From an uncultured Dehalococcoidia bacterium (GTDB lineage: Bacteria; Chloroflexota; Dehalococcoidia; Lucifugimonadales; CATOSD01): 64,000 nucleotides of DNA. Numbering within the stretch: the stretch's first letter is position 1; each line of letters begins with the position of its first letter. Of the stretch, positions 53,166-61,754 are shown piece after piece. The stretch is taken from the NCBI GenBank assembly GCA_951812395.1, contig CATOSD010000001.1:1957108-2021107 (forward strand). Direction: 5' to 3'. The position numbers and the translations under genes were made by a program. The notes below the pieces were generated by a model, which saw only the letters and a list, made by a program, of their open reading frames with translations, searched no databases and was not told the DNA's origin.

Positions 53166-56100
53166 CGGCCCCTTGACGGAGGGTTAGCGAGCACCTGCTT
53201 TGCTCCCAGCAGCTCCTCAACTGCGTCCTCCACCGCCTTGCCCTCTTTCGACTCGCGCAGCCATTTGCGAATCTCTCGGCGGGCGATGGTCACAGTCACC
53301 TCTCCACGGTCTTGGCGTAGCTGGGTTAGCTGCTTGGCGGCCCCCAGTCCCGCCGCTTCTCCGGCTTCGGACACACGAACATGCAGTAGGTTGCCACGAT
53401 CAAACTCCGGGATATGTAGCTTCCACAGATGTTTCTCCAGGTGACGCGCGCCAAATTGGCCCTTAGGCATCAATGACGCCACAGCTTGATACAGAGCTTG
53501 GCTATTGATGATGGCCAGCAAATAGTTCGCTTCCTGACTATCCGCGCAAGTTATCCAGAAGAGCGTGTAATCTACCAGTGACTCATTTCCCTGAATTATC
53601 GCAGCAGTTGGCGCGCCCGACTGGTTATACGCCACCCGTATCGGCCTATCCCCGTGGTTCTGCCTCCATACAATCTGTGAGGAGAGCTTGCCGTAATAGT
53701 CCAACTGCCCCAACAGATTCATCCTGTTGGCCGCAGCCCTGTTCTCTTCCCACAGATTGCTGACCGCCCGCCACCGATCGCGCATCCTCTGGCTCAGTCC
53801 GCCCAGCCTGATGCCGCCTACACCGTCGTCGCCGGTGGGTATCTTGTGCTCGCCACGCCTCAAGGGAAGGACGGCCTGTAGAGGGTTGAGAATAACGTAG
53901 GGGACGACCGTCTCCCCCAGATGGACGTCGAAAACATGCGCAGCTTCTACCGTCTGCTCCGAGATGGCGGTCAGGTCGAGGCTCTTCCATGGTTCCTTGT
54001 CGTGGGAGCCCCTACGTGGGTTTGCGGTGATGGTCTGTCCTGCCCTCACGATGGCAGTATTCTCTGTCTCCTCCACGAAGAACAGGCATCGGGGCACGAT
54101 AGCGGCTCCTTGCCGAGAGAGGCCAGCGTAAGGCGACTCTCCGACAGCGGATGTGTCGCTGATGGACACTTGTTCACGCCGAACACTGTCCGCACCCGCA
54201 CTTCCGAGCCACCGTTCCACGTCACCAGCCAAGGACGTCGCCCTTGCACCTTCGCCCTTACGCTTGGCGAACACCACCGACGCGGGAACGGGGAAGAAGG
54301 TGTTGGGCTCCAGCCCTTCCAGGTCCCAGGCCATTTTGTGGCCAAAGTCAACTGCCAAGACCCTACCCGGCGTGCGGTTTCTTCCTCTGCCTGTGGAGGC
54401 AGCTTGCCACTCACCTGCGCGCCACTTCGTGTATTGGCCCGTCTGCAAGGCACTGTGGGGCAGCACCATGCCAATGACGCCGCCGTCCCTCAGGTACAGG
54501 TCCACACTTCGTGCAAAGAACAAACCAGCTACGTCCTGGTGGGTGGCGTACCGTCCACCAGCCCATATCCCGTAGACCCTCTTGCTTTGCCTCTCAAGCT
54601 CCGTACGCAGGGTGCTGACGGTCTGGTTGTAGTTGATCCACGGTGGATTGCCCACGATCACGTCCACCTTGCTACGAGACAAAGACACAGGGCGAACCAG
54701 GTTGCGGGTGTAGTAGGCCCAGATGTGGTTTCGGCCCTCGGAGTGCAACCGCTGCATGGCGCCAATGGTCTCCGTGAGCGTCTGACGCTCCCCGGAGTCG
54801 ATGATCCCGTTGTCGTCGAGGGCCAGGGTTGGGTCTTCACCTCTCTCGATGGCCTCAGCGACATCGCTCATCAGCGCATCGAAGGTCTCGGCCCTATCAA
54901 CCAGACTCACTGGAAACACCAGCGCCGTGTTCTCTTCATCCTCCACGTATATTGTGACGTCGTGCTGGGCAAACAGGTCGCCGGTGCGAAACCGAAGCTG
55001 GAGCGCGTCTCCCAGGTAGACGGGAACCGTAATGTTGGCTGTGAAGCCGTCCTCGACTGCTGCCTGAATGGCAGGCTGGGCAGCGAGCACCCACGCGGCC
55101 CTGGCCAGATGTACTGCCACCGGGTGCACGTCGATGCCCGAGACGGAGAAGCGCAGCCACTCCAGGGCTTCTTTGGCGTCAAGCGGCGAGTTCTTGGCCG
55201 CTTCAATGAAGTGGTTCACAGCCTCGGCAACGAATGTGCCGGACCCGCACGCAGGGTCAAGGACATACTGATCCAGCGGGTCAGTCACCACCTCTCGGAC
55301 GATGGCCCGGGCCAGCCAATCCGGCGTGTAGTACTCCCCCAGTTGACGCCGCTCCTCCGGTGGGATGACCGTCTCGTACAAGATGGCGGCGATGTCCGTG
55401 GGAGCCTTCCTCCAGTCGAACCGGGCTATGCGCCGGGCCAAGGTCTTTAGCAAGCCCAAGCCTCCCACCTCCGTGGGCCAGGCGAAGAAGTCCGATTCCA
55501 CGACTCCCTGGAGTCCGGTCTTGCTGCGAAAGTCTCGCCCGAGGAGCAGATCGGCCGGGTCCGTCTCGGCCAGTCGCCGGATGTCGATCCCGAAGGAGAC
55601 TTGGACCACCATACCGATGACGGCGCTCAGGTAGGTGTGTCGGACGAAAAGGTCATCCAGTAGGGAAGGAGTGTGAGCTATCTCTCCGAGGGCAGCGGTG
55701 AGCAGGTTCTCCCACAGCTGTCTTTTGACCCTGACGGTGCTGGCGTCGGCGTGCTGGACGTAGAGAGCCTTGAGAGCCGCGATGTCCCGCTCATATGACG
55801 GGGTCAACGGGCCGAAGTGATGGGTGATGGCGGAACGGGACGGCTCCTTGTCTTCCTCTGCTGAGAGAGCGTGGTCGCGGAGCCAATCGTAGAGGGCGAT
55901 CCAGCGGTCTGCGTCGTCCAGTGTGAAGGCGTGGGGCGGTGTCGTCTTGATCGATCCAGCGTTGGGCCAACGCAGCAGCCAGTGTTTGCCGTCGGTCAGG
56001 ATACCCATGCGCATCCGGCCTTGCTTCTGCGACTGCTGTAGGTAGTCGTCGATCTGCCGGACGTACTCGGCGTTGGGGCTGAATCCGCCTGCCGTACCGA

Positions 56101-56338
56101 TCCTACGCTTGAATTCAATGAAGGTGTCGAGGGTGGCGAGGTCCACGGCCCGGCGGGAACCCTGTGCAGGCGGGTTCTCCTCGACCATCTCCTCGCTACG
56201 TGCCAAACGTGTAGCGATGAGGAAGTCGCGCACGGCGCTGGTGATGTTCGCCTCGGGCTCGCCGTTGTTGTGACGTCGCAGTATCTCGGCAGCAGCCTTG
56301 GCACACCTGGGGTCGTTGTAGTCTATCTGTACAGCCAC
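53162..56338 (-). CDS. DNA methyltransferase with N-terminal nuclease-like domain (type IIG-like)
   Basis: The 1058-residue product begins with a type I/III HsdR-like PD-(D/E)XK domain: RRAVDLATLDTFIEFKRRIGTAGGF, with a D ... E-x-K core. A helical region and N6/N4-type methyltransferase follow: motif I LDPACGSGTFVAEAVNHFIEA, preceded by GEYYTPDWLARAIV, and motif IV VIVGNPPWINYNQ. The C-terminal part should read the target. It may both methylate host DNA and cut, or provide self-protection for the DruE-like helicase encoded next (4-bp overlap). Its catalytic NPPW could give N6-adenine or N4-cytosine methylation. Confidence 0.88.
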   Translation of the reverse strand: MAVQIDYNDPRCAKAAAEILRRHNNGEPEANITSAVRDFLIATRLARSEEMVEENPPAQGSRRAVDLATLDTFIEFKRRIGTAGGFSPNAEYVRQIDDYLQQSQKQGRMRMGILTDGKHWLLRWPNAGSIKTTPPHAFTLDDADRWIALYDWLRDHALSAEEDKEPSRSAITHHFGPLTPSYERDIAALKALYVQHADASTVRVKRQLWENLLTAALGEIAHTPSLLDDLFVRHTYLSAVIGMVVQVSFGIDIRRLAETDPADLLLGRDFRSKTGLQGVVESDFFAWPTEVGGLGLLKTLARRIARFDWRKAPTDIAAILYETVIPPEERRQLGEYYTPDWLARAIVREVVTDPLDQYVLDPACGSGTFVAEAVNHFIEAAKNSPLDAKEALEWLRFSVSGIDVHPVAVHLARAAWVLAAQPAIQAAVEDGFTANITVPVYLGDALQLRFRTGDLFAQHDVTIYVEDEENTALVFPVSLVDRAETFDALMSDVAEAIERGEDPTLALDDNGIIDSGERQTLTETIGAMQRLHSEGRNHIWAYYTRNLVRPVSLSRSKVDVIVGNPPWINYNQTVSTLRTELERQSKRVYGIWAGGRYATHQDVAGLFFARSVDLYLRDGGVIGMVLPHSALQTGQYTKWRAGEWQAASTGRGRNRTPGRVLAVDFGHKMAWDLEGLEPNTFFPVPASVVFAKRKGEGARATSLAGDVERWLGSAGADSVRREQVSISDTSAVGESPYAGLSRQGAAIVPRCLFFVEETENTAIVRAGQTITANPRRGSHDKEPWKSLDLTAISEQTVEAAHVFDVHLGETVVPYVILNPLQAVLPLRRGEHKIPTGDDGVGGIRLGGLSQRMRDRWRAVSNLWEENRAAANRMNLLGQLDYYGKLSSQIVWRQNHGDRPIRVAYNQSGAPTAAIIQGNESLVDYTLFWITCADSQEANYLLAIINSQALYQAVASLMPKGQFGARHLEKHLWKLHIPEFDRGNLLHVRVSEAGEAAGLGAAKQLTQLRQDRGEVTVTIARREIRKWLRESKEGKAVEDAVEELLGAKQVLANPPSRGR

Positions 56339-56404
56339 TTAGCCCTCTCAGCCGATGAGTCTCCGTCTCAGTGAATGGCTAGGAAGATGGATGGCATTCT
56401 ATCG

Positions 56405-56854
56405 CTATTCCTGTACAACGAACTCTCCTAGCCAATGCACATTCTCCAGATGTGCGCTCACCGCTCGGTAGAACCTCTGGTCAGCGGTCCAAAGTTCACA
56501 GCCGAACTCCTCTGCAAGTGCCAAGTAGTGGGCGTCATAAACCGCCCCCTGCTGGAGTTCGCTTGCCAACTCTAGCGCTCTAGCGTGAAGCCCCGAGGTT
56601 TGGTGAAGTTCAAGCCGAGAACCAAGCAATTGCAGGATCAAGCGAACGCTGTCTCCAACGCTCAACTGGCCACGAAACACCTTTCGGTGTAGAGCGTTGG
56701 CCACCTCAAAGGGCAACAGGTGGGGAGCGGTCGGCGTGACCTCCTCGTCATGCCACGCACGGAGAATCGCCAGGGCCTTATCGGTATGTTCTTCCCTCAC
56801 CAACCATTTGACGGCCAAGCTCGCATCGACGACGACAAACCCGCTCACGCCCAT
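56405..56854 (-). CDS. PIN-domain toxin (VapC-like)
   Basis: The 149-residue product is a VapC-type PIN ribonuclease: VVVDASLAVKWLVREE, LPFEVANALHRK, GAVYDAHYLALAEEFGCELWTADQRFYRAV, with the four conserved acidic residues. Its start overlaps the antitoxin gene by 10 bp. The pair sits 66 bp before the methylase gene on the same strand, so it may stabilise the Druantia-like cassette. Confidence 0.9.
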   Translation of the reverse strand: MGVSGFVVVDASLAVKWLVREEHTDKALAILRAWHDEEVTPTAPHLLPFEVANALHRKVFRGQLSVGDSVRLILQLLGSRLELHQTSGLHARALELASELQQGAVYDAHYLALAEEFGCELWTADQRFYRAVSAHLENVHWLGEFVVQE

Positions 56855-57147
56855 CTCTCCATCTCGGCATCTCTGATCTCACGGGCCTCTCGAATCAGGT
56901 CGGCGGAGTTCCCAGGCAACGTCTTGTCCCCAAATATCTCCTTCTGGAGATCTGCGAACATCTCGTGGTCCGGCTTGTCAGCCAACAGACCACCCAAGCC
57001 GTTGGCTTCGTCTCTTGTCAACTCTCGATCGATGGCGGCTTGGCAGTACCCGCGCATGCTGACGCCCTTGAGTGCTGAGATGGCCTTCAGCCGTCTCTGA
57101 AAGGCGGGGGCCAGGTCCAGGGTGAGTCTCTTCTTCTTGGTTTCCAT
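56845..57147 (-). CDS. Antitoxin partner of the PIN toxin (ribbon-helix-helix-like)
   Basis: The 100-residue product begins METKKKRLTLDLAPAFQRRLKAISALKGVSMRGYCQAAID, a ribbon-helix-helix DNA-binding pattern (short beta strand then two helices). An acidic C-terminal tail (DLIREAREIRDAEMERWA) would bind the toxin. It overlaps the toxin by 10 bp. A GGGAGAGAG-type ribosome-binding site precedes the start. Confidence 0.84.
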   Translation of the reverse strand: METKKKRLTLDLAPAFQRRLKAISALKGVSMRGYCQAAIDRELTRDEANGLGGLLADKPDHEMFADLQKEIFGDKTLPGNSADLIREAREIRDAEMERWA

Positions 57148-57224
57148 AGCGCACTCTCTCCCTTGATGATTACCTGGCTCATCCTACGAAAAACACAGAA
57201 ACATAGTCAATGCACGGCTGAATT

Positions 57225-57410
57225 TTGGGCAAACAAAAAAGGCCGCATACATGTCCGGCAGAGGAGGCCCGTAGCAACATCTGCTACGGGCCTCCTCCAT
57301 GTCTTACGGTCTTGAGTCCTGCGTCAACCGGTTCCATTTCCTACTATTGCCCCATGCGAGCGCCCACGTGAAGATGGATAGCAACGCGGGCCGGGACCTG
57401 TGTGCGGGAA
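57225..57410. repeat. Element-end module, copy B
   Basis: CAAACAAAAAAGGCCGCATACATG, then a long perfect hairpin, then sequence resembling the helicase 3' end (GCCCACGTGAAGATGGATAGCAACGCGGGC against GCCCACTCGAACATGG...GAAGCGGGC). It is the diverged counterpart of 41745-41945; together they flank the pVip and Druantia-like cassettes. Confidence 0.6.
57261..57297. terminator. Perfect 16-bp inverted repeat (probable terminator)
   Basis: GAGGAGGCCCGTAGCA pairs fully with TGCTACGGGCCTCCTC around ACATC. On the minus strand the T-rich GGCCTTTTTTGTTTG follows about 20 nt later. It lies between the triple-HTH gene and the antitoxin gene. Confidence 0.7.
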
Positions 57411-57500
57411 GATCCATGGGTGGCGGTATTCGCTACACGGCTTGGCGGGAGCCGTCCATTACTAATACAAGGTATCCGATTCTCCGGCTGCCGTGTGCAA

Positions 57501-58376
57501 TCAAGCAGCAACTGGTTCCGCTTGCGTCAGCATGGCGGAGTAGCCCCGCTCGACGACGTGCTCCACCGACACCCGTCCCCGGCCGTCGTACCCAGCGCGG
57601 AAGGCGTACTCCGCCTTCGCGCCCCAGGGCACCCGACCGCCGGTCCGCACGGTGCCTCCCCCGTCCCCGCGCCCAGGGCCGCCTGCGCCGCGCACCACCA
57701 TCCCGCTCCGCTCGCCCTTGCGCCAGCCCAGCACCTTCACCTCGGCGGGCATCACCCGCTCCGCCGGCGTCCGCTGGAAGAGCACCCCGTGCAGCTTCTT
57801 CAGAATGCCGGGCGACAGGCTGCGCTGGCCGTTCATGATCTGGGAGAGGTGCGAGGAGCTGATACCGGCCCGCCGCGCGACCTCGTTCTGGCTGATCCCG
57901 TGGGCGTCCATCCGCTCCCACACGGCCTGGCGGTCAACGTCGGGGCACCTGGCGAGCTCGACCTTGGCCGGAGCCTGAAGCGCCGACTCCACACGCTTCT
58001 GGACCTTGACGCCCATGTTCCTGTGGCCCCTGGACGCCTGTATCATGTAGCCGTAGGACACTCCCGCTCGCTCGGCCAAGTCCTGCATGCTCATGCCCAG
58101 CTCGCGGGCCCGCTCCCGGATGTAGCTGCTCTCCCCGTTCACCGGGCCGCCCTGCCGATAGACGATGCCCTGTCCGGGGACCTCTCCCAGCACGACCGCA
58201 GCCTTCTCTCGCATGGCCGGAGACCAGGGCCTGGCCCCCGTCGCAATCTGGGACAGATAGCTCGGCGTCGTGCCCATCTTGGCCGCAAGCTCCTTCATGG
58301 TGAGCCCGCGCCGTCTGGCGGCAGCCCTGAGCTCGCTCTCCGCTCCTCTGGTGGTTGCAGTGTTCGTGGCAGTCAT
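57501..58376 (-). CDS. Protein with three XRE-type helix-turn-helix domains
   Basis: The 291-residue product has three tandem XRE/Cro-type HTHs: RRRGLTMKELAAKMGTTPSYLSQIATG (about 18-45), RELGMSMQDLAERAGVSYGYMIQASRG (about 88-115) and DAHGISQNEVARRAGISSSHLSQIMNG (about 155-182). A Gly/Arg-rich C-terminus follows. A single ATG at 58376 with AAGGAGGAAA is clearly the start; a longer frame upstream lacks family sequence. It is probably the regulator of the mobile-element backbone. Three HTHs in one chain is unusual and could bind repeated half-sites. Confidence 0.85.
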   Translation of the reverse strand: MTATNTATTRGAESELRAAARRRGLTMKELAAKMGTTPSYLSQIATGARPWSPAMREKAAVVLGEVPGQGIVYRQGGPVNGESSYIRERARELGMSMQDLAERAGVSYGYMIQASRGHRNMGVKVQKRVESALQAPAKVELARCPDVDRQAVWERMDAHGISQNEVARRAGISSSHLSQIMNGQRSLSPGILKKLHGVLFQRTPAERVMPAEVKVLGWRKGERSGMVVRGAGGPGRGDGGGTVRTGGRVPWGAKAEYAFRAGYDGRGRVSVEHVVERGYSAMLTQAEPVAA

Positions 58377-58779
58377 GTCGCTTTCCTCCTTGCAAACGGA
58401 AAGCGGGACCGCCCCCACTTGGGAGACGGCCCCGCTCGATTCCGTGTCCCCGACAAGCGGGGGCCGTCTCTTGGTGTGGTGTTGTGGATGTGTACGATGC
58501 GGCATCCCGTAGTGGGAAGCCGTGCGCGGGCCAAGCCCCCGGAACAAGTCAGGGACAGGCGCCGACGTGACCCAGGTACAAGTCCCCGATGAGGAATCGG
58601 AGGCAAGCACCTGGGAGGGAGGGGCCGAGCCCCCTCGTGCAGAGGACGTGGTTTGGTGGAGCGGGACGCTCGTTCAAGCAGGCGCAGGGGGCGTGGTGCG
58701 CCCTAGGGAGTGGTTTCAAGGGCAGCAGAGCCTGCGCCAACCAAGTCAAGCCCCGCCGCTGTCAGGCAGTCAGAACGCT
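58377..58779. other. Gap with no gene recognised
   Basis: About 400 bp between two minus-strand genes. Only open frames without family sequence are seen. GCGGGACCGCCCCC-ACTTGGGAGACGGCCCCGC at about 58403-58436 has hairpin potential upstream of the triple-HTH gene. Confidence 0.5.
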
Positions 58780-59232
58780 TCACAAGGGCCGGAGGCCACG
58801 CAAGCTGCGCCGGGAGACCTCCTGGCCGGTCTTCCAGCGCATCCCCAGGGCCGCAACGACCTCAAGCATCCCGTCGGCCCTGGGGACAAGGACGGCGGCC
58901 CGTCCCGTGCCCTGGCGGTAGACCACCGCGCCCGGGTCTCCGAACCGCCGTTTCGCCAGATCCACCCACTCGGCGTAGGCCCACCGAGCGTCCTCGGTGG
59001 TCGCCTTGGCCATGTCCATGCTGGCGAGGATTGCCAGCCCGCCGTCCACGTCGCCCGCCTGCCTGAGCCGCCGAGCCTCGTGGATCGTCCGCGCCGCGCT
59101 CGGCTCCGCCGTCTCCGGCTCAACCTTGAACAGCGCATCTATCACCTGGTCCACCAGTTCCCCCAGGCTGCGCCGGGGCCTGTCCACCGCGTCCATCGTC
59201 CGATTGCCAATTGCTGCCGTTGCCGTCGTCAT
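58780..59232 (-). CDS. Small protein of unknown function
   Basis: The 150-residue product starts MTTATAAIGNRTMDAVDRPRRSLGELVDQVIDALFKVEPE, has a helical repeat-like middle (ARRLRQAGDVDGGLAILASMDMAKATTEDARWAYAEWVDLAKRRFG) and ends with a small beta domain (GAVVYRQGTGRAAVLVPRADGMLEVVAALGMRWKTGQEV). No family was recognised. The ribosome-binding site CTAAGGAGGTG directly precedes the ATG, supporting real translation. It resembles the triple-HTH and 61-kb genes in GC content and probably belongs to the same element. Confidence 0.7.
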   Translation of the reverse strand: MTTATAAIGNRTMDAVDRPRRSLGELVDQVIDALFKVEPETAEPSAARTIHEARRLRQAGDVDGGLAILASMDMAKATTEDARWAYAEWVDLAKRRFGDPGAVVYRQGTGRAAVLVPRADGMLEVVAALGMRWKTGQEVSRRSLRGLRPL

Positions 59233-59301
59233 TGCGCACCTCCTTAGTGCTTCAGCTTGTGTGTTGCCTTGAATCCGTGCGCCCGCTTGCGCGCAAAGAA
59301 G

Positions 59302-59329
59302 AAGGGTCGGCTCCGAAGAACCGACCCTT
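59302..59329. terminator. Hairpin upstream of the 150-residue gene
   Basis: AAGGGTCGG pairs with CCGACCCTT around a 10-nt loop, followed by TTTGTGTCTTGG on the plus strand and CTTCTTTGC on the minus strand. It could terminate transcription arriving from the right. Confidence 0.6.
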
Positions 59330-59340
59330 TGTGTCTTGGA

Positions 59341-60300
59341 ATGGATTGTGTGAGGCCCGGAGGCCTCGCCGTCAGTATCTGAGCGTCAATTCAGATGCCC
59401 AGGCCGCCGTCAGCAGCGACATTGCTGGGACCGTCTTGACATGGTGGAACCGTTCCTCGATGCACATACCCACCTCCATATCTGGCATGTCGCCCTGCGA
59501 CAGACGCACTCCGCCTACGGTCGGATGCCGGACGCGGATGCGGAGTGGGATGAAAGAAGACGCAGCTCGCCCAGGGTGGGGGTCACAGGATTCGACTCAG
59601 GGGGAACTGGTGTAAAAGGAGAGGCCGCCCACGAGCAGGTCGCAGGACAGCGCAGTGGGAAAGGCGCAGCTTGCCCAGAGTGTAGTGTTCGATTTTGGGG
59701 TAGCCGCGATGATACGAGGCGAAGAGAGTCTCGGAAGCTACGTCGGTAACGTTCGGGCATGCTGCAAGGGTGGGAGCGACGCAGCCCTACGAGGTCATCG
59801 CAGGACGGCGTGCGTGGAAGCTGCGACCCAACCGCGTGAGGGTTGCGCCGCAGGCGTGAGGAATGGCCGGGCGCAGGGCGCACTCCGACCACGGTGTCCG
59901 AGGGGCCGAAGCGCGGTATGCGCTTCAACCTCTGCGAATGTGTCCCTGCATCCGAGACGGTCTCGGAGGAGCAACGGCTCAACCCCTCGACCGGCTCACG
60001 CAGCGGGATGGCGCTTGTCCCTCTGGAGCAGACCATCGGGAGAGCAAGGCTCAATCCTTCCGGTCTGACCCCTGGGCGGCTGTTCGGAGAGCGAGGCTCG
60101 ATCCTATGCAGCCGGTCCCGGATTCGGGGGACGGGAACCCTCCAGGTTTCTCGGCACGAAACGCTGGAAAAGCCAGAAACTGCGTCAATTATCGCCCGAA
60201 CAACCGAGCGAATGGAAGGCTTCGGAGGGGGTTACGGGCCACCCGAACGTAGATTGCTCGCAACGCTTTAGCGCCCACTTAGCTGCGCCTTAGCAACCCC
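59341..60300. ncRNA. Gene-free, hairpin-rich region; possible structured RNA
   Basis: No open frame here resembles a protein family. Many short perfect hairpins occur in order: GAGGCC-CGGA-GGCCTC (59352), CAACC-GCGTGAG-GGTTG (59828), GAAGCGC-GGTAT-GCGCTTC (59908), TCCGAGA-CGG-TCTCGGA (59951), GAGC-AACG-GCTC (59969), GAGC-AAG-GCTC (60042) and GAGC-GAG-GCTC (60089). Several are followed by AACC or ATCC. The density suggests a structured RNA or a regulatory/replication region of the element. This is pattern reading only; strand and boundaries are unknown. Confidence 0.35.
59960..60108. repeat. Three degenerate hairpin repeats
   Basis: Consensus TCGGRGAGC-RAR-GCTCRATCCT occurs as TCGGAGGAGCAACGGCTCAACC, TCGGGAGAGCAAGGCTCAATCC and TCGGAGAGCGAGGCTCGATCC at about 59964, 60036 and 60084, each forming a 4-bp GAGC/GCTC hairpin. 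Confidence 0.6.
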
Positions 60301-60308
60301 CGAAAACC

Positions 60309-60334
60309 GGCCCCGGAGACGGCTCTCCGGGGCC
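60309..60334 (-). terminator. Intrinsic terminator of the 301-residue gene
   Basis: A perfect 11-bp stem, GGCCCCGGAGA with TCTCCGGGGCC, encloses CGGC and touches the stop codon. On the minus strand it is followed by GGTTTTCGG. Confidence 0.72.
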
Positions 60335-61239
60335 TACTTCCGCCACAGACCGCAGGTGAGGATGCGTCGCACCCAGCGCAGCAACTGACGCCTGGCCAGA
60401 GCCTTCCGCGTGTCCCCCAGTGCCGTCCGTCGCCAGCTCGTCTGCCCGCTGCGACCGAAGCCCCTGAGCGGCTGCTTCTCAGGCGGCAGAGTCAGCCCGT
60501 GCTCCTCCAGCATCGCCAGCTCCAGCAGACGCTTCTGCGTTGTGAGCCACGACAGGCTGCTCCCCTGATTGGGATGACCGGACCGCAGGCTGCGCCACTC
60601 CTTGACCAGGGGCCAGGCGTCGCCGTAGATGTCCACGTCGTCGTCGGCAGGCTGCACGGTGACGATCTCCGGGTCGAACGGCCGCAACGTGTCGGGATTC
60701 ACTGGACGCAACCGCACCACATGCGGGGCGGCCCCGGTCTCCGACCGGCCCGCCCCTTCGCCGTCCTTCCCATCCTCCGCCTGGGTCTTCGTGTCGTCCT
60801 CCTGCTTCTCCTGCGCCTGGGTGTTCGCCTCATCCTCCCCGCCGTCGCCTTCCGCTTCCTCAGCATCCGGCTTCTCTACGCCACCCTCCAGCGCCGCCAA
60901 CCGCTCCTCCATCACTCGAACCGCCTCCCGCAGCCGTGCGACCTCGGCGTCGTCCGTCCTCCTCAGCAGCAGTTCCAGGGCATCGCTCATGCGCCCCGTG
61001 ATCTCGCCCGACTCCTCGGCCCTGGTCAGGGTCTTGTTGTTGACCCCCAGCAGCTCGGCAGCCTCCATCTTGCCCTCCTGCCGAATCAGGTCCCGCAGGA
61101 ACTCCCTCAGCCTGTGCCTCCGCGCCTTCTCCACGTCCCAGCCTTCGTCCCCGCCGCCGTCCGAGGCCATCCCGTCAGCCATCGCCCCGTCGTCCGGCGT
61201 CTCCTCCACATGCGTCCCGTTCATCTGCGTCTCATTCAT
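60334..61239 (-). CDS. HTH-like/coiled-coil protein of unknown function
   Basis: The 301-residue product has an HTH-like segment near residues 42-75 (RLREFLRDLIRQEGKMEAAELLGVNNKTLTRAEESGEITGRM), then a coiled coil (EVARLREAVRVMEERLAALEGG). A long acidic low-complexity linker follows (Glu, Asp, Gln, Gly-rich). The C-terminal domain (VDIYGDAWPLVKEWRSLRSGHPNQGSSLSWLTTQKRLLELAMLEEHGLTLPPEKQPLRGFGRSGQ) is basic at the end. It may be a regulator of the element. It is followed by a strong terminator. Confidence 0.72.
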   Translation of the reverse strand: MNETQMNGTHVEETPDDGAMADGMASDGGGDEGWDVEKARRHRLREFLRDLIRQEGKMEAAELLGVNNKTLTRAEESGEITGRMSDALELLLRRTDDAEVARLREAVRVMEERLAALEGGVEKPDAEEAEGDGGEDEANTQAQEKQEDDTKTQAEDGKDGEGAGRSETGAAPHVVRLRPVNPDTLRPFDPEIVTVQPADDDVDIYGDAWPLVKEWRSLRSGHPNQGSSLSWLTTQKRLLELAMLEEHGLTLPPEKQPLRGFGRSGQTSWRRTALGDTRKALARRQLLRWVRRILTCGLWRK

Positions 61240-61254
61240 GGTCGAACCTCCTTC

Positions 61255-61640
61255 TCAGCTATCTCCTGTAGGGGACTGTCCTGTAGGGGGCATCCCACCC
61301 CTCGATTAGGCCCCGCTCCCCAAACTGCTCGCTCCGATTTAGCAGCACTCTGCACCTTCGCCTCGATTTACCCACTTCCCTTTTGGGAACTTTCACCCAA
61401 TTCGGGTGAACCAACCCTTACCTCGAAGTGCTCGCAACAACACCTGCCACTTCCCTCTTTTCCGCCTGTTTCAGCTACGAATCCGCCCCCGACTTCCCTT
61501 TTGGGAACTGACCCCAATCCTTGTACACGGGTATGACATCACATCCGGCCTCTCAAAGTGGAGGCCCCGTGAGGGGGGCACGCGGACGTGCCCCCCTCAC
61601 GCACCATGATATTTCCCCCCACCGCTCCTCAGACTCGATG
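61255..61640. repeat. Non-coding duplicated element, copy 1
   Basis: Shares ordered blocks with 61755-62115: TCCTGTAGGGGACTGTCC, TGCTCGCTCCGATTTAGCAG, TGCTCGCAACAACA, CTTCCCTCTTTTCC, TGTACACGGGTATGACA and ACTCGATGGCAG. It contains the perfect hairpin at 61568-61601. No protein sequence is evident. It could be paired regulatory RNAs, an upstream control region or part of a replication origin. Confidence 0.7.
61568..61601. terminator. Perfect 15-bp hairpin within copy 1
   Basis: CGTGAGGGGGGCACG pairs with CGTGCCCCCCTCACG around CGGA. There is no T-tract on either side close by, so a structural or protein-binding role is also possible. Confidence 0.55.
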
Positions 61641-61754
61641 GCAGGCATCACGACCCCATCAACGAGGAGGCGAATACGTGGGAGCGAAATCGACCGTCCG
61701 GCGGACACTCGGCCGAGCCGGGGAACAGACCAGCAGGTTGATGCCCCTGGTCTC

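Noticed and set aside
59515-60054. Long open frames in the 59.3-60.3 kb region
   Set aside because: Arg/Ser/Pro-rich translations typical of shadow frames in GC-rich DNA; no ribosome-binding site or family similarity.
59960-60108. CRISPR-like array
   Set aside because: Only three degenerate hairpin units with unequal spacing (about 73 and 47 bp) and no cas genes anywhere in the window.
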